Part shown: positions 17,303 to 25,592 of the stretch, one piece after another
Numbering within the stretch: the first letter of the stretch is position 1
Layout: each line of letters starts with the position of its first letter
Source of the DNA: Accumulibacter sp031732795
Lineage (GTDB): Bacteria; Pseudomonadota; Gammaproteobacteria; Burkholderiales; Rhodocyclaceae
Reading direction: 5' to 3'
Assembly (NCBI GenBank): GCA_031732795.1
Contig: JAVMKC010000115.1
Span: 141,453-205,452, forward strand
DNA length: 64,000 nt
Made by a program: the position numbers and the translations under genes
The notes under the pieces: model-generated
Database searches by the model: none
Seen by the model: only the letters and a program-made list of their open reading frames with translations
What the model was told of the DNA's origin: nothing

Positions 17303-17327
17303 ACGCATACCGTACTGCCCGGTATGG
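17289..17327. promoter_or_regulatory. Likely TetR operator
   Basis: Holds the perfect 12-bp palindrome TACGGTACCGTA (17292-17303), a second half-site-like CATACCGTAC (17306-17315), and outer arms CCATAC (17289-17294) and GTATGG (17322-17327) that are inverted repeats of each other. Overlapping symmetric half-sites suggest two TetR dimers bound side by side, covering the etfB -10 and sitting close to the divergent repressor gene. Confidence 0.6.
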
Positions 17328-17460
17328 ACCATTGTCCGGGCAGGGTGCGGCTCTGTCAAATGCGGATGACCTCGATCGTGATCGATTACGATGCGATTTT
17401 GCAAACGACTCGCTGTGTGCTCGATCGCTGAACGGCAAACAGTGAGATAAGGAGAGAAAC

Positions 17461-18210
17461 TTGAAGATCCTCGTTCCAGTCAAACGGGTGGTGGATTACA
17501 ACGTCAAGGTGCGCGTCAAGGCGGACGGCAGCGACGTTGATCTGGCCAACGTCAAGATGTCAATGAACCCTTTCGACGAAATCGCCGTTGAGGAGGCGGT
17601 GCGGCTCAAGGAGGCCGGCATCGCCACCGAAGTGATCGTCGTCTCGGCGGGTGTCGCCAATTGTCAGGAAACCCTGCGCACCGCGATGGCCATCGGTGCC
17701 GATCGTGGCATCCTCATTCAGGCCGACGGTGAATTGCAGCCGTTGGCGGTTGCCAAGCTGTTGAAAGCGGTTTGCGAAAAAGAGCAACCGCAAATGGTGA
17801 TCTGCGGCAAACAGGCGATCGACGACGACGCCAATCAAACCGGTCAGATGCTCGCCGGCCTGCTGTCGTGGCCGCAAGCGACCTTCGCTTCGAAAGTGGT
17901 CGTTGCCGGCGCCCAGGCGACGGTGACCCGTGAAATCGACGGTGGCCTGGAAACCGTCGAAGTGCCCCTGCCTGCCGTGGTCACGGCTGACCTGCGCCTC
18001 AACGAGCCGCGCTACGCAACTCTGCCAAACATCATGAAAGCGAAGAAAAAGCCGCTGGAGACGACTACGGCGGCAGCGCTCGGGATCGACGTCGCTCCAC
18101 GCCTGAAAACGCTCAAGGTCGCCGAGCCGCCGAAACGCAGCGCCGGCATCGTGGTCGCCGACGTGGCGACATTGGTGATGAAACTCAAGACTGAAGCGAA
18201 GGTGATCTGA
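17461..18210 (+). CDS. etfB: Electron transfer flavoprotein, beta subunit
   Basis: A 249-aa subunit of the AMP/FAD-containing ETF that takes electrons from acyl-CoA dehydrogenases to the membrane ETF:quinone oxidoreductase. MKILVPVKRVVDYNVKVRV opens the protein and CGKQAIDDDANQTGQM near 118-133 is the beta-subunit signature. The start is a TTG, fixed by AAGGAG just upstream and by similarity of the first residues. etfA follows after 2 bp. A repressor-controlled promoter precedes it. Confidence 0.96.
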   Translation: MKILVPVKRVVDYNVKVRVKADGSDVDLANVKMSMNPFDEIAVEEAVRLKEAGIATEVIVVSAGVANCQETLRTAMAIGADRGILIQADGELQPLAVAKLLKAVCEKEQPQMVICGKQAIDDDANQTGQMLAGLLSWPQATFASKVVVAGAQATVTREIDGGLETVEVPLPAVVTADLRLNEPRYATLPNIMKAKKKPLETTTAAALGIDVAPRLKTLKVAEPPKRSAGIVVADVATLVMKLKTEAKVI

Positions 18211-18212
18211 TC

Positions 18213-19145
18213 ATGACCATTCTCGTTATCGCCGAGCACGACAATAGCTCACTGAAAGCGGCAACCCTCAACGCCGTCACCGCCGCCGCCCGCATCGGCG
18301 GCGATATCCATCTGCTCGTGGCCGGCAGTGGCTGCGCGGCCGTTGCCGACAGCGCGGCCAAGGTGGCGGGTGTCGGCAAAGTGTTGCTGGTCGACGCCGC
18401 CCATTACGCCGCGCACGCGGCGTCGAATTTGGCCGCGCTGGTCCAGGGGTTGGCCAGCGGGTACACCCACATCGTTGCCGCGGCGACCACCCAGGGCAAG
18501 AACAGCATGCCGCGACTTGCCGCGATCCTCGACAGCGCGCAGATTTCCGAGATCGTCGCCGTTGTCGATGCCAATACCTTTGTCCGGCCGATTTACGCCG
18601 GCAACGTGCTGGCGACGGTTCAGTCGGCGGATCCGGTAAAAGTGATCACCGTGCGGGCAACCGCCTTCGAAGCCGCCGGCGACGGCGGCAGTGCAGCGGT
18701 CGAGGCCGTCGCTCCCGGCCCCGATGTGGCGCGCAGCAAACTGGTCGGCCGCGAATTGACCAAGTCCGAACGCCCCGAATTGACGGCCGCCAAAGTGGTG
18801 GTATCCGGCGGCCGTGGCCTGGGCAGCAACGAAAGCTTTCACGGGCTGCTCGAACCGCTGGCCGACAAGCTCGGTGGGGCTGTCGGTGCCTCACGCGCCG
18901 CGGTGGACGCCGGTTTTGCGCCGAACGACTACCAGGTCGGCCAGACCGGCAAGATCGTCGCCCCGCAGCTGTATATCGCCGTCGGTATCTCGGGAGCGAT
19001 TCAGCACTTGGCCGGGATGAAGGACAGCAAGGTGATCGTGGCGATCAACAAGGACGCCGAAGCGCCGATCTTCCAGGTGGCCGACTATGGTCTGGTCGGC
19101 GATCTGTTCCAAATCCTGCCGGCGTTGCAGGCGGAACTCGGCTAA
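18213..19145 (+). CDS. etfA: Electron transfer flavoprotein, alpha subunit
   Basis: A 310-aa FAD-binding partner of EtfB. The C-terminal FAD domain shows VVSGGRGLGS near 196-205, GASRAAVDAGFAPNDYQVGQTG near 228-249 (including the TGK contact), YIAVGISGAIQHLAGM and VAINKDAEAPIFQVADYGLVGD. It is co-transcribed with etfB and, by position, serves the acyl-CoA dehydrogenase encoded 1.3 kb downstream. Confidence 0.96.
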   Translation: MTILVIAEHDNSSLKAATLNAVTAAARIGGDIHLLVAGSGCAAVADSAAKVAGVGKVLLVDAAHYAAHAASNLAALVQGLASGYTHIVAAATTQGKNSMPRLAAILDSAQISEIVAVVDANTFVRPIYAGNVLATVQSADPVKVITVRATAFEAAGDGGSAAVEAVAPGPDVARSKLVGRELTKSERPELTAAKVVVSGGRGLGSNESFHGLLEPLADKLGGAVGASRAAVDAGFAPNDYQVGQTGKIVAPQLYIAVGISGAIQHLAGMKDSKVIVAINKDAEAPIFQVADYGLVGDLFQILPALQAELG

Positions 19146-19175
19146 GTAGCGGGACTCTCGCCGAAGCGTACGGAC

Positions 19176-19841
19176 GTGAATTTGCCGGACGGTCTGCTCG
19201 ACGGTCAATGGACCGCTGTGGCCTGGGTGTTGTTCGCCATCGCGGCGATTGCCGCCGTTCGCTCGGCACCTTGGCGGGTGCTGCAGGAAAGTACCCGCCT
19301 GAACGCCTTTCTAGCCTTGGTGGTGACGCTGACCCTGTTGTGGAACTTGAAAGCCGGCGTCAAACCCGGCTTGGCCCTGCATCTGCTCGGGGCAACGGTG
19401 TTCACCCTCTGCTACGGTTGGGCGCTGGCCTTTGTCGGGCTGTGTCTGGTGCTGATCGGTGTTAGCCTCAATGGGGCCGCCGGTTGGCAGGTTTACCCGG
19501 TCAATGCTTTGTTGATGGCCGGGGTCGGCGTTGCCGTCAGTCAGGGCCTGCATCGACTGGTCGATCGGCTGTTGCCGGCGCAGTTGTTCGTGTTCATTTT
19601 CTGCAAAGGCTTTTTCGCCTCGGCATTGACGGTGATCGCCACGGGGGCGATGGTCTGTCTGGTGCTGGGGTTGGCCGGGGCCTATCCAGCCGACTATTTG
19701 CGTGGCGAATATTTGCCGTATTTCGTTTTGCTTGGTTTTTCCGAGGCGTGGTTGTCGGGAATGGTGGCGACGCTGCTGGCCGTTTATCGTCCCGATCTAT
19801 TGGCCGATTTCGACGACAGCCGATTTTTGAGAAAACGATGA
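19176..19841 (+). CDS. CbiM-like integral membrane protein
   Basis: A 221-aa protein with about six membrane segments. It begins MNLPDGLLDG, like the MHIPDGFL start of CbiM S-components, and carries LHLLGATVFTLCYGWALAF. CbiM proteins bring Co or Ni to energy-coupling-factor transporters, and the N-terminal metal-binding His normally at position 2 is Asn here. No CbiN/Q/O partner is in the window. The GTG start lies 30 bp after etfA, placing it in the etf operon. The role is unknown; it may not transport cobalt at all. Confidence 0.7.
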   Translation: MNLPDGLLDGQWTAVAWVLFAIAAIAAVRSAPWRVLQESTRLNAFLALVVTLTLLWNLKAGVKPGLALHLLGATVFTLCYGWALAFVGLCLVLIGVSLNGAAGWQVYPVNALLMAGVGVAVSQGLHRLVDRLLPAQLFVFIFCKGFFASALTVIATGAMVCLVLGLAGAYPADYLRGEYLPYFVLLGFSEAWLSGMVATLLAVYRPDLLADFDDSRFLRKR

Positions 19842-19908
19842 GCGTCGTCGGCAAGGTCATCGGGCAATTTCTTGATCGTTGTCCGCCAGGAGGCGGCAGC
19901 AACGGCTG

Positions 19909-20412
19909 ATGGCGACGTCGTCGAACGCGGTTTCATCGACGTCGATGGCGTCTGACGTTCCGGCCGTACCTGCCGGCCAGTCGTCATCGGTCGCCGGGTC
20001 TCCATCGACGGTTAACGAGGTGGCTGCCATCGGTTTGAAAAGCGGTGATTGGGCGACGGCGTTGCCCGGTTTGGCGGCAGTCGCCATTCTGTTGATTGTC
20101 GTTTTGCTCAGACGGCGAGGAATTCTCGTCGAACAACTGACTCGGCGTTCCACGATCGATTCCCTGTCGCAAATCGTCGATCCGGTAGCGCGGGCGGGGG
20201 ACGCGGCTTCACCATTGACGGCAGCGACCCTGGAGCAATTGCCGGAGATCTGTGAGCGTGTCGTCGCTTTGTGGGGACAACCGGCGTGCCGGGTGTATCT
20301 GGAAGAAATCCTGCAGCAAGGGCGTGTCGATCCCCAGCGCTGCCTGAGTTTGCCGGTAGTACAGGAAATACTTTTTTTGATCGACCTGATGGCAGTCCGC
20401 GAGGCTGGCTGA
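19909..20412 (+). CDS. Small predicted membrane protein, unknown function
   Basis: About 167 aa from the ATG at 19909 (an upstream TTG at 19879 is possible; AGGAGG lies at 19890-19895). A Ser/Ala/Val-rich N-terminal stretch is followed by one membrane helix (ALPGLAAVAILLIVVLL near 52-68) and a soluble, mostly helical C-terminal domain with LPEICERVVALWGQPACRVYLEEIL. I do not recognise the family. It lies between the CbiM-like gene and the acyl-CoA dehydrogenase on the same strand, so it probably belongs to the same operon. Confidence 0.65.
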   Translation: MATSSNAVSSTSMASDVPAVPAGQSSSVAGSPSTVNEVAAIGLKSGDWATALPGLAAVAILLIVVLLRRRGILVEQLTRRSTIDSLSQIVDPVARAGDAASPLTAATLEQLPEICERVVALWGQPACRVYLEEILQQGRVDPQRCLSLPVVQEILFLIDLMAVREAG

Positions 20413-20445
20413 CCCTTTTATTCACCATCACCAGGAGAAAAACCA

Positions 20446-22239
20446 ATGAGCGAATACATCGCACCGATCCGTGACATGCAGTTTGTGCTACAGGAAATCG
20501 CTGGGCTGGATCAGGTCGCGCAATTACCGGGTTGCGAAGAAGCGACTCACGATCTGGTCGACGCGGTTCTCGAGGAAGCCGGCAAATTCGCCAGCGAGGT
20601 GCTGTCGCCTTTGAACTATAGCGGCGATCAGGAAGGGGCGGTCTGGCACGACAAGCAAGTAACCATGCCAGCAGGGTTCAAGGACGCGTATCGGCTTTTT
20701 GCCGAAAGCGGTTGGCCAGCCTTGGCTTGTGAAACCGAGTGGGGCGGGCAGGGCTTGCCCAAGCTGGTCAGCGCGGCGGTGGCCGAAATGTGGAAGTCGG
20801 CCAACCACGCTTTCTCGCTGTGTCCACTACTCACCGCCGGAGCAATCGAAGCGTTGGTTCTCTCAGGTTCCGACAAGCTCAAGGAAACCTATCTCGAAAA
20901 GATGGTCAGCGGTGAATGGACCGGAACGATGAACCTGACCGAGCCGAACGCCGGTTCCGACCTCGCTGCGGTGCGCACCCGTGCCGAACCGCAGCCCGAC
21001 GGCCGTTACAAGATTTTTGGCCAGAAGATCTTCATCACCTATGGTGAGCACGACCTGACCGAGAACATCATCCATCTGGTGCTGGCGCGTACGCCGAACG
21101 CACCGGAAGGGGTCAAGGGCATTTCGTTGTTCGTGGTCCCCAAATTCATGGTCAACGAAGACGGCAGTCTCGGCGAGCGCAACGACGCGTATTGCGTATC
21201 GATCGAACACAAACTCGGCATCCATGCCAGCCCGACGTCGATCATCGCTTTCGGCGACCAGGGCGGCGCGATCGGCGATCTGGTCGGTGAAGAGAATCGT
21301 GGTCTGGAATACATGTTCATCATGATGAACGCCGCGCGTTTCGGCGTCGGTCTGGAAGGCGTCGCCGTCTGCGAGCGCGCTTATCAACGTGCCCGGGACT
21401 ATGCCCGCGAGCGCATCCAATGCACCGACATCGGCGTGCGCGGCGGCCCGAAAGTGGCGATCATCCACCATCCCGACGTGCGCCGGATGCTGATGACCAT
21501 TCGCGCGCACGCGGAAGCCAGTCGGGCGCTGGCTTACTCGACAGCGGCAGCGCTCGATGCCGCGGCTCATCATCCCGATGACGCTGAACGTAAGCGCAAT
21601 CAGGCGTTTGCCGATCTGATGATCCCGGTGGTCAAAGGTTGGAGCACTGAATGCGGGGTGACGATGGCCTCGATCGGCGTGCAGGTGCATGGCGGCATGG
21701 GCTATGTCGAAGAAACCGGCGCGGCGCAGCATTTGCGCGATGCGCAGATTTCGACGATCTATGAAGGCACCACCGGCATCCAGGCCAACGACCTGATCGG
21801 CCGCAAGATGGCTCGGGAAGGCGGGGCGACCCTCAAAGCCTTGCTGGTGACCATGCGCGCACTCGATGCCGATCTGGCCGGGCAGGACGGCGAACATTTC
21901 GCGTCCTTGCGCCGTCGGTTCACGGCCGGAATCGACGCCGTCGAGCGGGCGGCGGACTGGTTGATCGCCACCTACGGCAAGGACGTACGTGCGGCTTCAG
22001 CGGGTGCGGTGCCGTTCCTGAAACTGCTCGGCACCGTTGCCGGCGGCTGGATGATGGCGCGTTCGGCGCTGGCGGCGCAGGCACGGATAGACGGTGGCAG
22101 CAGTGATCCATTCTACCCCGCCAAGATCGCCACGGCCCGTTTTTATGCCGATCACGTGCTGTCGCAGGCGGACGGACTGGCCAGCAGCATCGTCGACGGT
22201 GCCGTCGGGGTGCTCGCCTTCAGCGAAGACATGTTCTGA
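20446..22239 (+). CDS. Acyl-CoA dehydrogenase (long, DmdC-like type)
   Basis: Flavoenzyme that introduces the alpha-beta double bond into acyl-CoA and passes electrons to ETF. At 597 aa it is longer than the usual 380 aa and fits the group with a C-terminal extension that includes DmdC (3-methylmercaptopropionyl-CoA dehydrogenase). MNLTEPNAGSDLAAVRTRAE near 163-182 binds flavin/substrate, GGMGYVEETGAAQHLRD is present, and YEGTTGIQANDLIGRK near 439-454 carries the catalytic Glu. The start has AGGAG. It lies downstream of etfBA and before a thioesterase and acetoacetyl-CoA synthetase. Chain-length preference is not readable. Confidence 0.92.
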   Translation: MSEYIAPIRDMQFVLQEIAGLDQVAQLPGCEEATHDLVDAVLEEAGKFASEVLSPLNYSGDQEGAVWHDKQVTMPAGFKDAYRLFAESGWPALACETEWGGQGLPKLVSAAVAEMWKSANHAFSLCPLLTAGAIEALVLSGSDKLKETYLEKMVSGEWTGTMNLTEPNAGSDLAAVRTRAEPQPDGRYKIFGQKIFITYGEHDLTENIIHLVLARTPNAPEGVKGISLFVVPKFMVNEDGSLGERNDAYCVSIEHKLGIHASPTSIIAFGDQGGAIGDLVGEENRGLEYMFIMMNAARFGVGLEGVAVCERAYQRARDYARERIQCTDIGVRGGPKVAIIHHPDVRRMLMTIRAHAEASRALAYSTAAALDAAAHHPDDAERKRNQAFADLMIPVVKGWSTECGVTMASIGVQVHGGMGYVEETGAAQHLRDAQISTIYEGTTGIQANDLIGRKMAREGGATLKALLVTMRALDADLAGQDGEHFASLRRRFTAGIDAVERAADWLIATYGKDVRAASAGAVPFLKLLGTVAGGWMMARSALAAQARIDGGSSDPFYPAKIATARFYADHVLSQADGLASSIVDGAVGVLAFSEDMF

Positions 22240-22357
22240 GTCCGGTTCTGCGTCCTGTTCTGAGTTCCTCTCGGCGCCGATATTTTGGCGCCGTTCCCCG
22301 GCGGCCAGAAAGAGTCCTGGCCGCCGGATCTCGTTGCAAACCGATCAGGAGTTGACG

Positions 22358-22771
22358 ATGCCGACTGCCCGTAAACTCGTGCTGACTACGCGGATACCGA
22401 TCCGCTGGGGAGACATGGACGCCTATGGTCATGTCAATAACACCATCTACTTCCGCTACATGGAACAAGCCCGCGTCGAGTTCCTGCAGCAAAGCGATTG
22501 TCCGGCGGTTCCCCACGGCGACGCGCCGGTGATCATCAACGCCAGTTGCACCTTCCTGATTCCGCTGAATTATCCAGGCACCGTCGAAGTGCGGATGTAC
22601 TGCGGTCTGCCCGGACGCAGCAGCGTACCGACGCATTACGAACTGCGACTGGAAGGCGATCCCGAAACGCTTTACGCGACCGGCGATGCGAAAATGGTCT
22701 GGATGAACGTCGATACCGGCAAATCGGTGCCGATACCGGATCATTTGCGCACGGCACTGACCGCCGGTTGA
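22358..22771 (+). CDS. Acyl-CoA thioesterase (hotdog fold, YbgC/4-HBT type)
   Basis: A 137-aa single hotdog-fold protein. The active-site Asp sits in DAYGHVNNTIYFRYMEQAR near residues 20-38, the YbgC/4-hydroxybenzoyl-CoA-thioesterase arrangement. It probably hydrolyses acyl-CoAs in the cytoplasm, releasing CoA. The ATG at 22358 is chosen because of TCAGGAG just upstream, although the frame stays open well into the preceding gene. By position it belongs to the acyl-CoA catabolic operon. Confidence 0.88.
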   Translation: MPTARKLVLTTRIPIRWGDMDAYGHVNNTIYFRYMEQARVEFLQQSDCPAVPHGDAPVIINASCTFLIPLNYPGTVEVRMYCGLPGRSSVPTHYELRLEGDPETLYATGDAKMVWMNVDTGKSVPIPDHLRTALTAG

Positions 22772-22923
22772 TGCCGTGACTGAATGATTGTTGCGCAAAC
22801 GTGCTGGAGACCCTCGCCCGGCACGCTAGGACCGGGCCTGGTCGACGCGCTCACAATGTGATCAGAACGGGAAGGATGCGCTGACCGGCGCTGGCCGCTA
22901 CCCGTTTCCAGGAGGACCGCCCA

Positions 22924-24903
22924 ATGTTCGCTTCGACACCACTCTGGCGTCCCGACGCCGAAAGCATTGCTCAGACCCGGCTGCGCGCTTTCATTGACGA
23001 AGTCGACCGTCGCTGGTCGGCCGGCTGCCGCGATTACGACAGTCTCTGGCGCTGGTCGGTCAGTGAGCCGCAGGCCTTCTGGACCACCCTCTGGGACAGC
23101 TGCCAGGTGATCGGCGAACGTGGCCAACGGATTCTCGAAAATGGCCAGCAAATGCCCGGTGCGCGCTGGTTCCCGGAAGCGCGCCTGAATTACGCCGAAA
23201 ATCTGCTGCGTCACCGTGACGATGGCCAAGCCTTGGTCTTCTGGGGCGAAGACCGCGTCAAACGACGCTTGACGCGGCGCGAGCTTTACGACGAAGTGTC
23301 GCGTTGTGCACAGGCATTACGGGCGCTCGGCATCGGTGTCGGCGACCGGGTCGCCGCTTATCTGCCGAACATGCCGGAAGCCTTGATCGCCATGCTCGCC
23401 ACCGCCTCGCTGGGTGCGATCTGGTCGTCGGCTTCCCCGGATTTCGGCGTACAGGGGGTGCTCGACCGTTTCGGCCAGATCGAACCGCAGGTGCTGTTGT
23501 GCACCGATGGCTACTGGTACAACGGCAAGGCGATCGACTGTTCGGCGCGTAACGTCGAAATCGCCGCGCGCATCCCCTCGTTGCGACGAACCGTCGTCGT
23601 TTCCTATCTCGATGGCCAAGCGGATATCGGAACGTTGGTCAACGGCGTGCGCTACGCCGATTTCATCGCTCCCTACGCGGCTGATGCGATCGATTTCGTC
23701 CGGCTGCCGTTCGACCACCCCTTGTTCATCATGTTTTCTTCGGGAACTACCGGGGTGCCGAAGTGCATCGTGCACGGCCACGGCGGAACCCTGCTGCAGC
23801 ATCTCAAGGAGCATCAACTGCACGGCGACCTCAGAGCGGGTGACCGCTTGTTCTACTTCACCACTTGTGGCTGGATGATGTGGAACTGGCTGGTTTCCGG
23901 GCTGGCCTCCGGTGTCACCTTGCTGCTCTACGACGGATCACCGTTCGCCGGAGCCAGCGGTTCAAATGGTTCAAATGGCCGCCTGCTTTTCGACTACGCC
24001 GACAGCGAACGGATGACGCATTTCGGCACCTCGGCCAAATTCATCGACGCCGTCGCCAAAGCCGGGCTGCGGCCGCGCGAGACGCATCGCCTGGCCGAAT
24101 TGCGAGTGATCTTCTCCACCGGCAGCCCGCTGGTGCCGGAAAGTTTCGATTTCGTCTATCGCCACCTCAAAACCGACGTGTTGCTGGCATCGATTTCCGG
24201 TGGAACCGATATTTTGTCGTGTTTCGCGCTCGGCAACCCGTTGTTACCGGTTTATCGCGGCGAATTGCAGTGCCGGGGACTGGGAATGGCCGTCGACGTC
24301 TTTGACGATGACGGTCGGTCTTTGCCTGCCGGCGAGCGTGGCGAACTGGTGTGTACGGCGCCGTTTCCGTCGATGCCGATCGGTTTCTGGAACGATCCGG
24401 ACGGGCGTAAATACCGCGCCGCTTACTTTGAACGTTTTGCCAATGTCTGGTGTCACGGCGACTTTGTCGAATTGACCGGACATGGCGGCATGATCATCTA
24501 CGGTCGCTCCGACGCCGTCCTCAATCCCGGTGGTGTGCGTATCGGCACCGCCGAAATCTATCGCCAAGTCGAGCAATTGCCGGAAGTGGTCGAGTCCCTG
24601 GCGATTGGCCAGGAATGGCAAGGCGACGTACGCGTCGTGCTGTTCGTCAAACTGCGCGAAGGCGAACGGCTCCACGCGGCATTGATCGAACGCATCAAGC
24701 GACAACTACGGGAAAATACGACACCACGGCATGTGCCGGCGAAAGTCGTCCAAGTGGCCGACATTCCGCGGACCAAAAGCGGCAAAATCGTCGAACTGGC
24801 GGTGCGGCAGGTCGTTCATCATCGTCCGGTAAAGAATCTCGAAGCATTGGCCAATCCGGAGGCCTTGGCGTTCTTTGCCGATCGCGAAGAATTGCAGGAA
24901 TAG
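22924..24903 (+). CDS. Acetoacetyl-CoA synthetase
   Basis: Activates acetoacetate (or a similar short 3-oxo acid) to its CoA ester with ATP. At 659 aa it has the family length. The adenylate-forming core is seen as MFSSGTTGVPKCIVHGHGG near 270-288, YTTCGWMMWNWL-like FTTCGWMMWNWLVSGLA near 316-332, and the C-terminal lysine loop PRTKSGKIVELAV near 618-630. The N-terminal WRP...F domain is typical of AcsA/AacS enzymes. AGGAGG precedes the ATG. Being last in the fatty-acid module, it would rescue acetoacetate into acetyl-CoA metabolism or PHB turnover. Confidence 0.88.
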   Translation: MFASTPLWRPDAESIAQTRLRAFIDEVDRRWSAGCRDYDSLWRWSVSEPQAFWTTLWDSCQVIGERGQRILENGQQMPGARWFPEARLNYAENLLRHRDDGQALVFWGEDRVKRRLTRRELYDEVSRCAQALRALGIGVGDRVAAYLPNMPEALIAMLATASLGAIWSSASPDFGVQGVLDRFGQIEPQVLLCTDGYWYNGKAIDCSARNVEIAARIPSLRRTVVVSYLDGQADIGTLVNGVRYADFIAPYAADAIDFVRLPFDHPLFIMFSSGTTGVPKCIVHGHGGTLLQHLKEHQLHGDLRAGDRLFYFTTCGWMMWNWLVSGLASGVTLLLYDGSPFAGASGSNGSNGRLLFDYADSERMTHFGTSAKFIDAVAKAGLRPRETHRLAELRVIFSTGSPLVPESFDFVYRHLKTDVLLASISGGTDILSCFALGNPLLPVYRGELQCRGLGMAVDVFDDDGRSLPAGERGELVCTAPFPSMPIGFWNDPDGRKYRAAYFERFANVWCHGDFVELTGHGGMIIYGRSDAVLNPGGVRIGTAEIYRQVEQLPEVVESLAIGQEWQGDVRVVLFVKLREGERLHAALIERIKRQLRENTTPRHVPAKVVQVADIPRTKSGKIVELAVRQVVHHRPVKNLEALANPEALAFFADREELQE

Positions 24904-25381
24904 CCTCTGGCGTTTGCAGCGGATCTCAGCACTGCGCTTCTTGGCCGGACGAGGGCCGCCAGCATCGGATCGGAATCATGGCGAGCAATTCATCTTGGAC
25001 TCGTGCGAGGTTGGCGGGTGTCCGACTTCAAGACATCATGAGGAGTGATTTACGCATCCCTATCGGATCTCAACGTCCGTATTGGGAACTCAAGCTGGGC
25101 GCTTCAGCGTCCTTTCCCAGCTCGATCTGGAATCGGCGAAAGTCAAATCGCCTCGCGTGCCCAATCCCATGACCCTGCAATGGCGGGTGTTAAATTCTCA
25201 AATAAGCAAATATCCCGCACGAAAGCGTGGATTTTTGAAAGGTGAATGCCTGCCCGACAAAGTGGTATTTCGCCGGTGTCCGTCGACTGGTAACTGCCGG
25301 AACTCTGCTGTAACGCTTCTACTACGGCAAGCCCTTGGTTCAGAAAAAAACATCCACGTCAAGGAGTGTCGGAATTCTTTA
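24904..25381. other. Long leader region upstream of the PEP-CTERM gene, no gene seen
   Basis: No convincing coding frame. A hairpin is visible at 25093-25123 (AGCTGGG/CCCAGCT with an inner CGC-TTCA-GCG stem). It might be the tail of the preceding transcript or a small structured RNA, but it lacks a T-run. Confidence 0.4.
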
Positions 25382-25422
25382 CATTCTCCTGCCGCCGATG
25401 GCGGGAAAACCGAAGGAGAATG
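25382..25422. promoter_or_regulatory. Inverted repeat upstream of the sigma-54 promoter
   Basis: Perfect 8-bp arms CATTCTCC (25382-25389) and GGAGAATG (25415-25422) enclose a second stem CCGCC/GGCGG. It ends about 37 bp before the -24 element. This could be a binding site for the enhancer-binding activator needed by sigma-54; position and symmetry are the only evidence. Confidence 0.35.
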
Positions 25423-25458
25423 ACGCAACAAGATGATTCATATGCAGTTGTTGAATTA

Positions 25459-25473
25459 TGGCACGCTATTTGC
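25459..25473 (+). promoter_or_regulatory. Sigma-54 (RpoN) promoter of the PEP-CTERM gene
   Basis: TGGCAC-N5-TTGC occurs exactly (-24 TGGCAC at 25459-25464, -12 TTGC at 25470-25473), a full match to the RpoN consensus. It reads toward the PEP-CTERM gene, leaving a leader of about 110 bp. In several EPS-producing bacteria PEP-CTERM genes are controlled by RpoN with the PrsK/PrsR two-component system, which fits. Confidence 0.8.
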
Positions 25474-25592
25474 TCTTTTACAATCGCTATCTTCTACAAC
25501 GCAATTCAGGTAGCGGAGTCGAAACGCAGTCAGACCTCAAAATATCTTTCGGTCCGTGAATTCCATAAATTTTTCACTAGGAGGGTTGTTTA

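Noticed and set aside
19146..19175. Cobalamin riboswitch before the CbiM-like gene
   Set aside because: The gap is only 30 bp and lacks the conserved B12-box; the gene is simply in the etf operon.
24904..25450. c-di-GMP riboswitch in the PEP-CTERM leader
   Set aside because: The GEMM core motifs are absent and most of the region lies upstream of the sigma-54 promoter, so it would not be in the mRNA.
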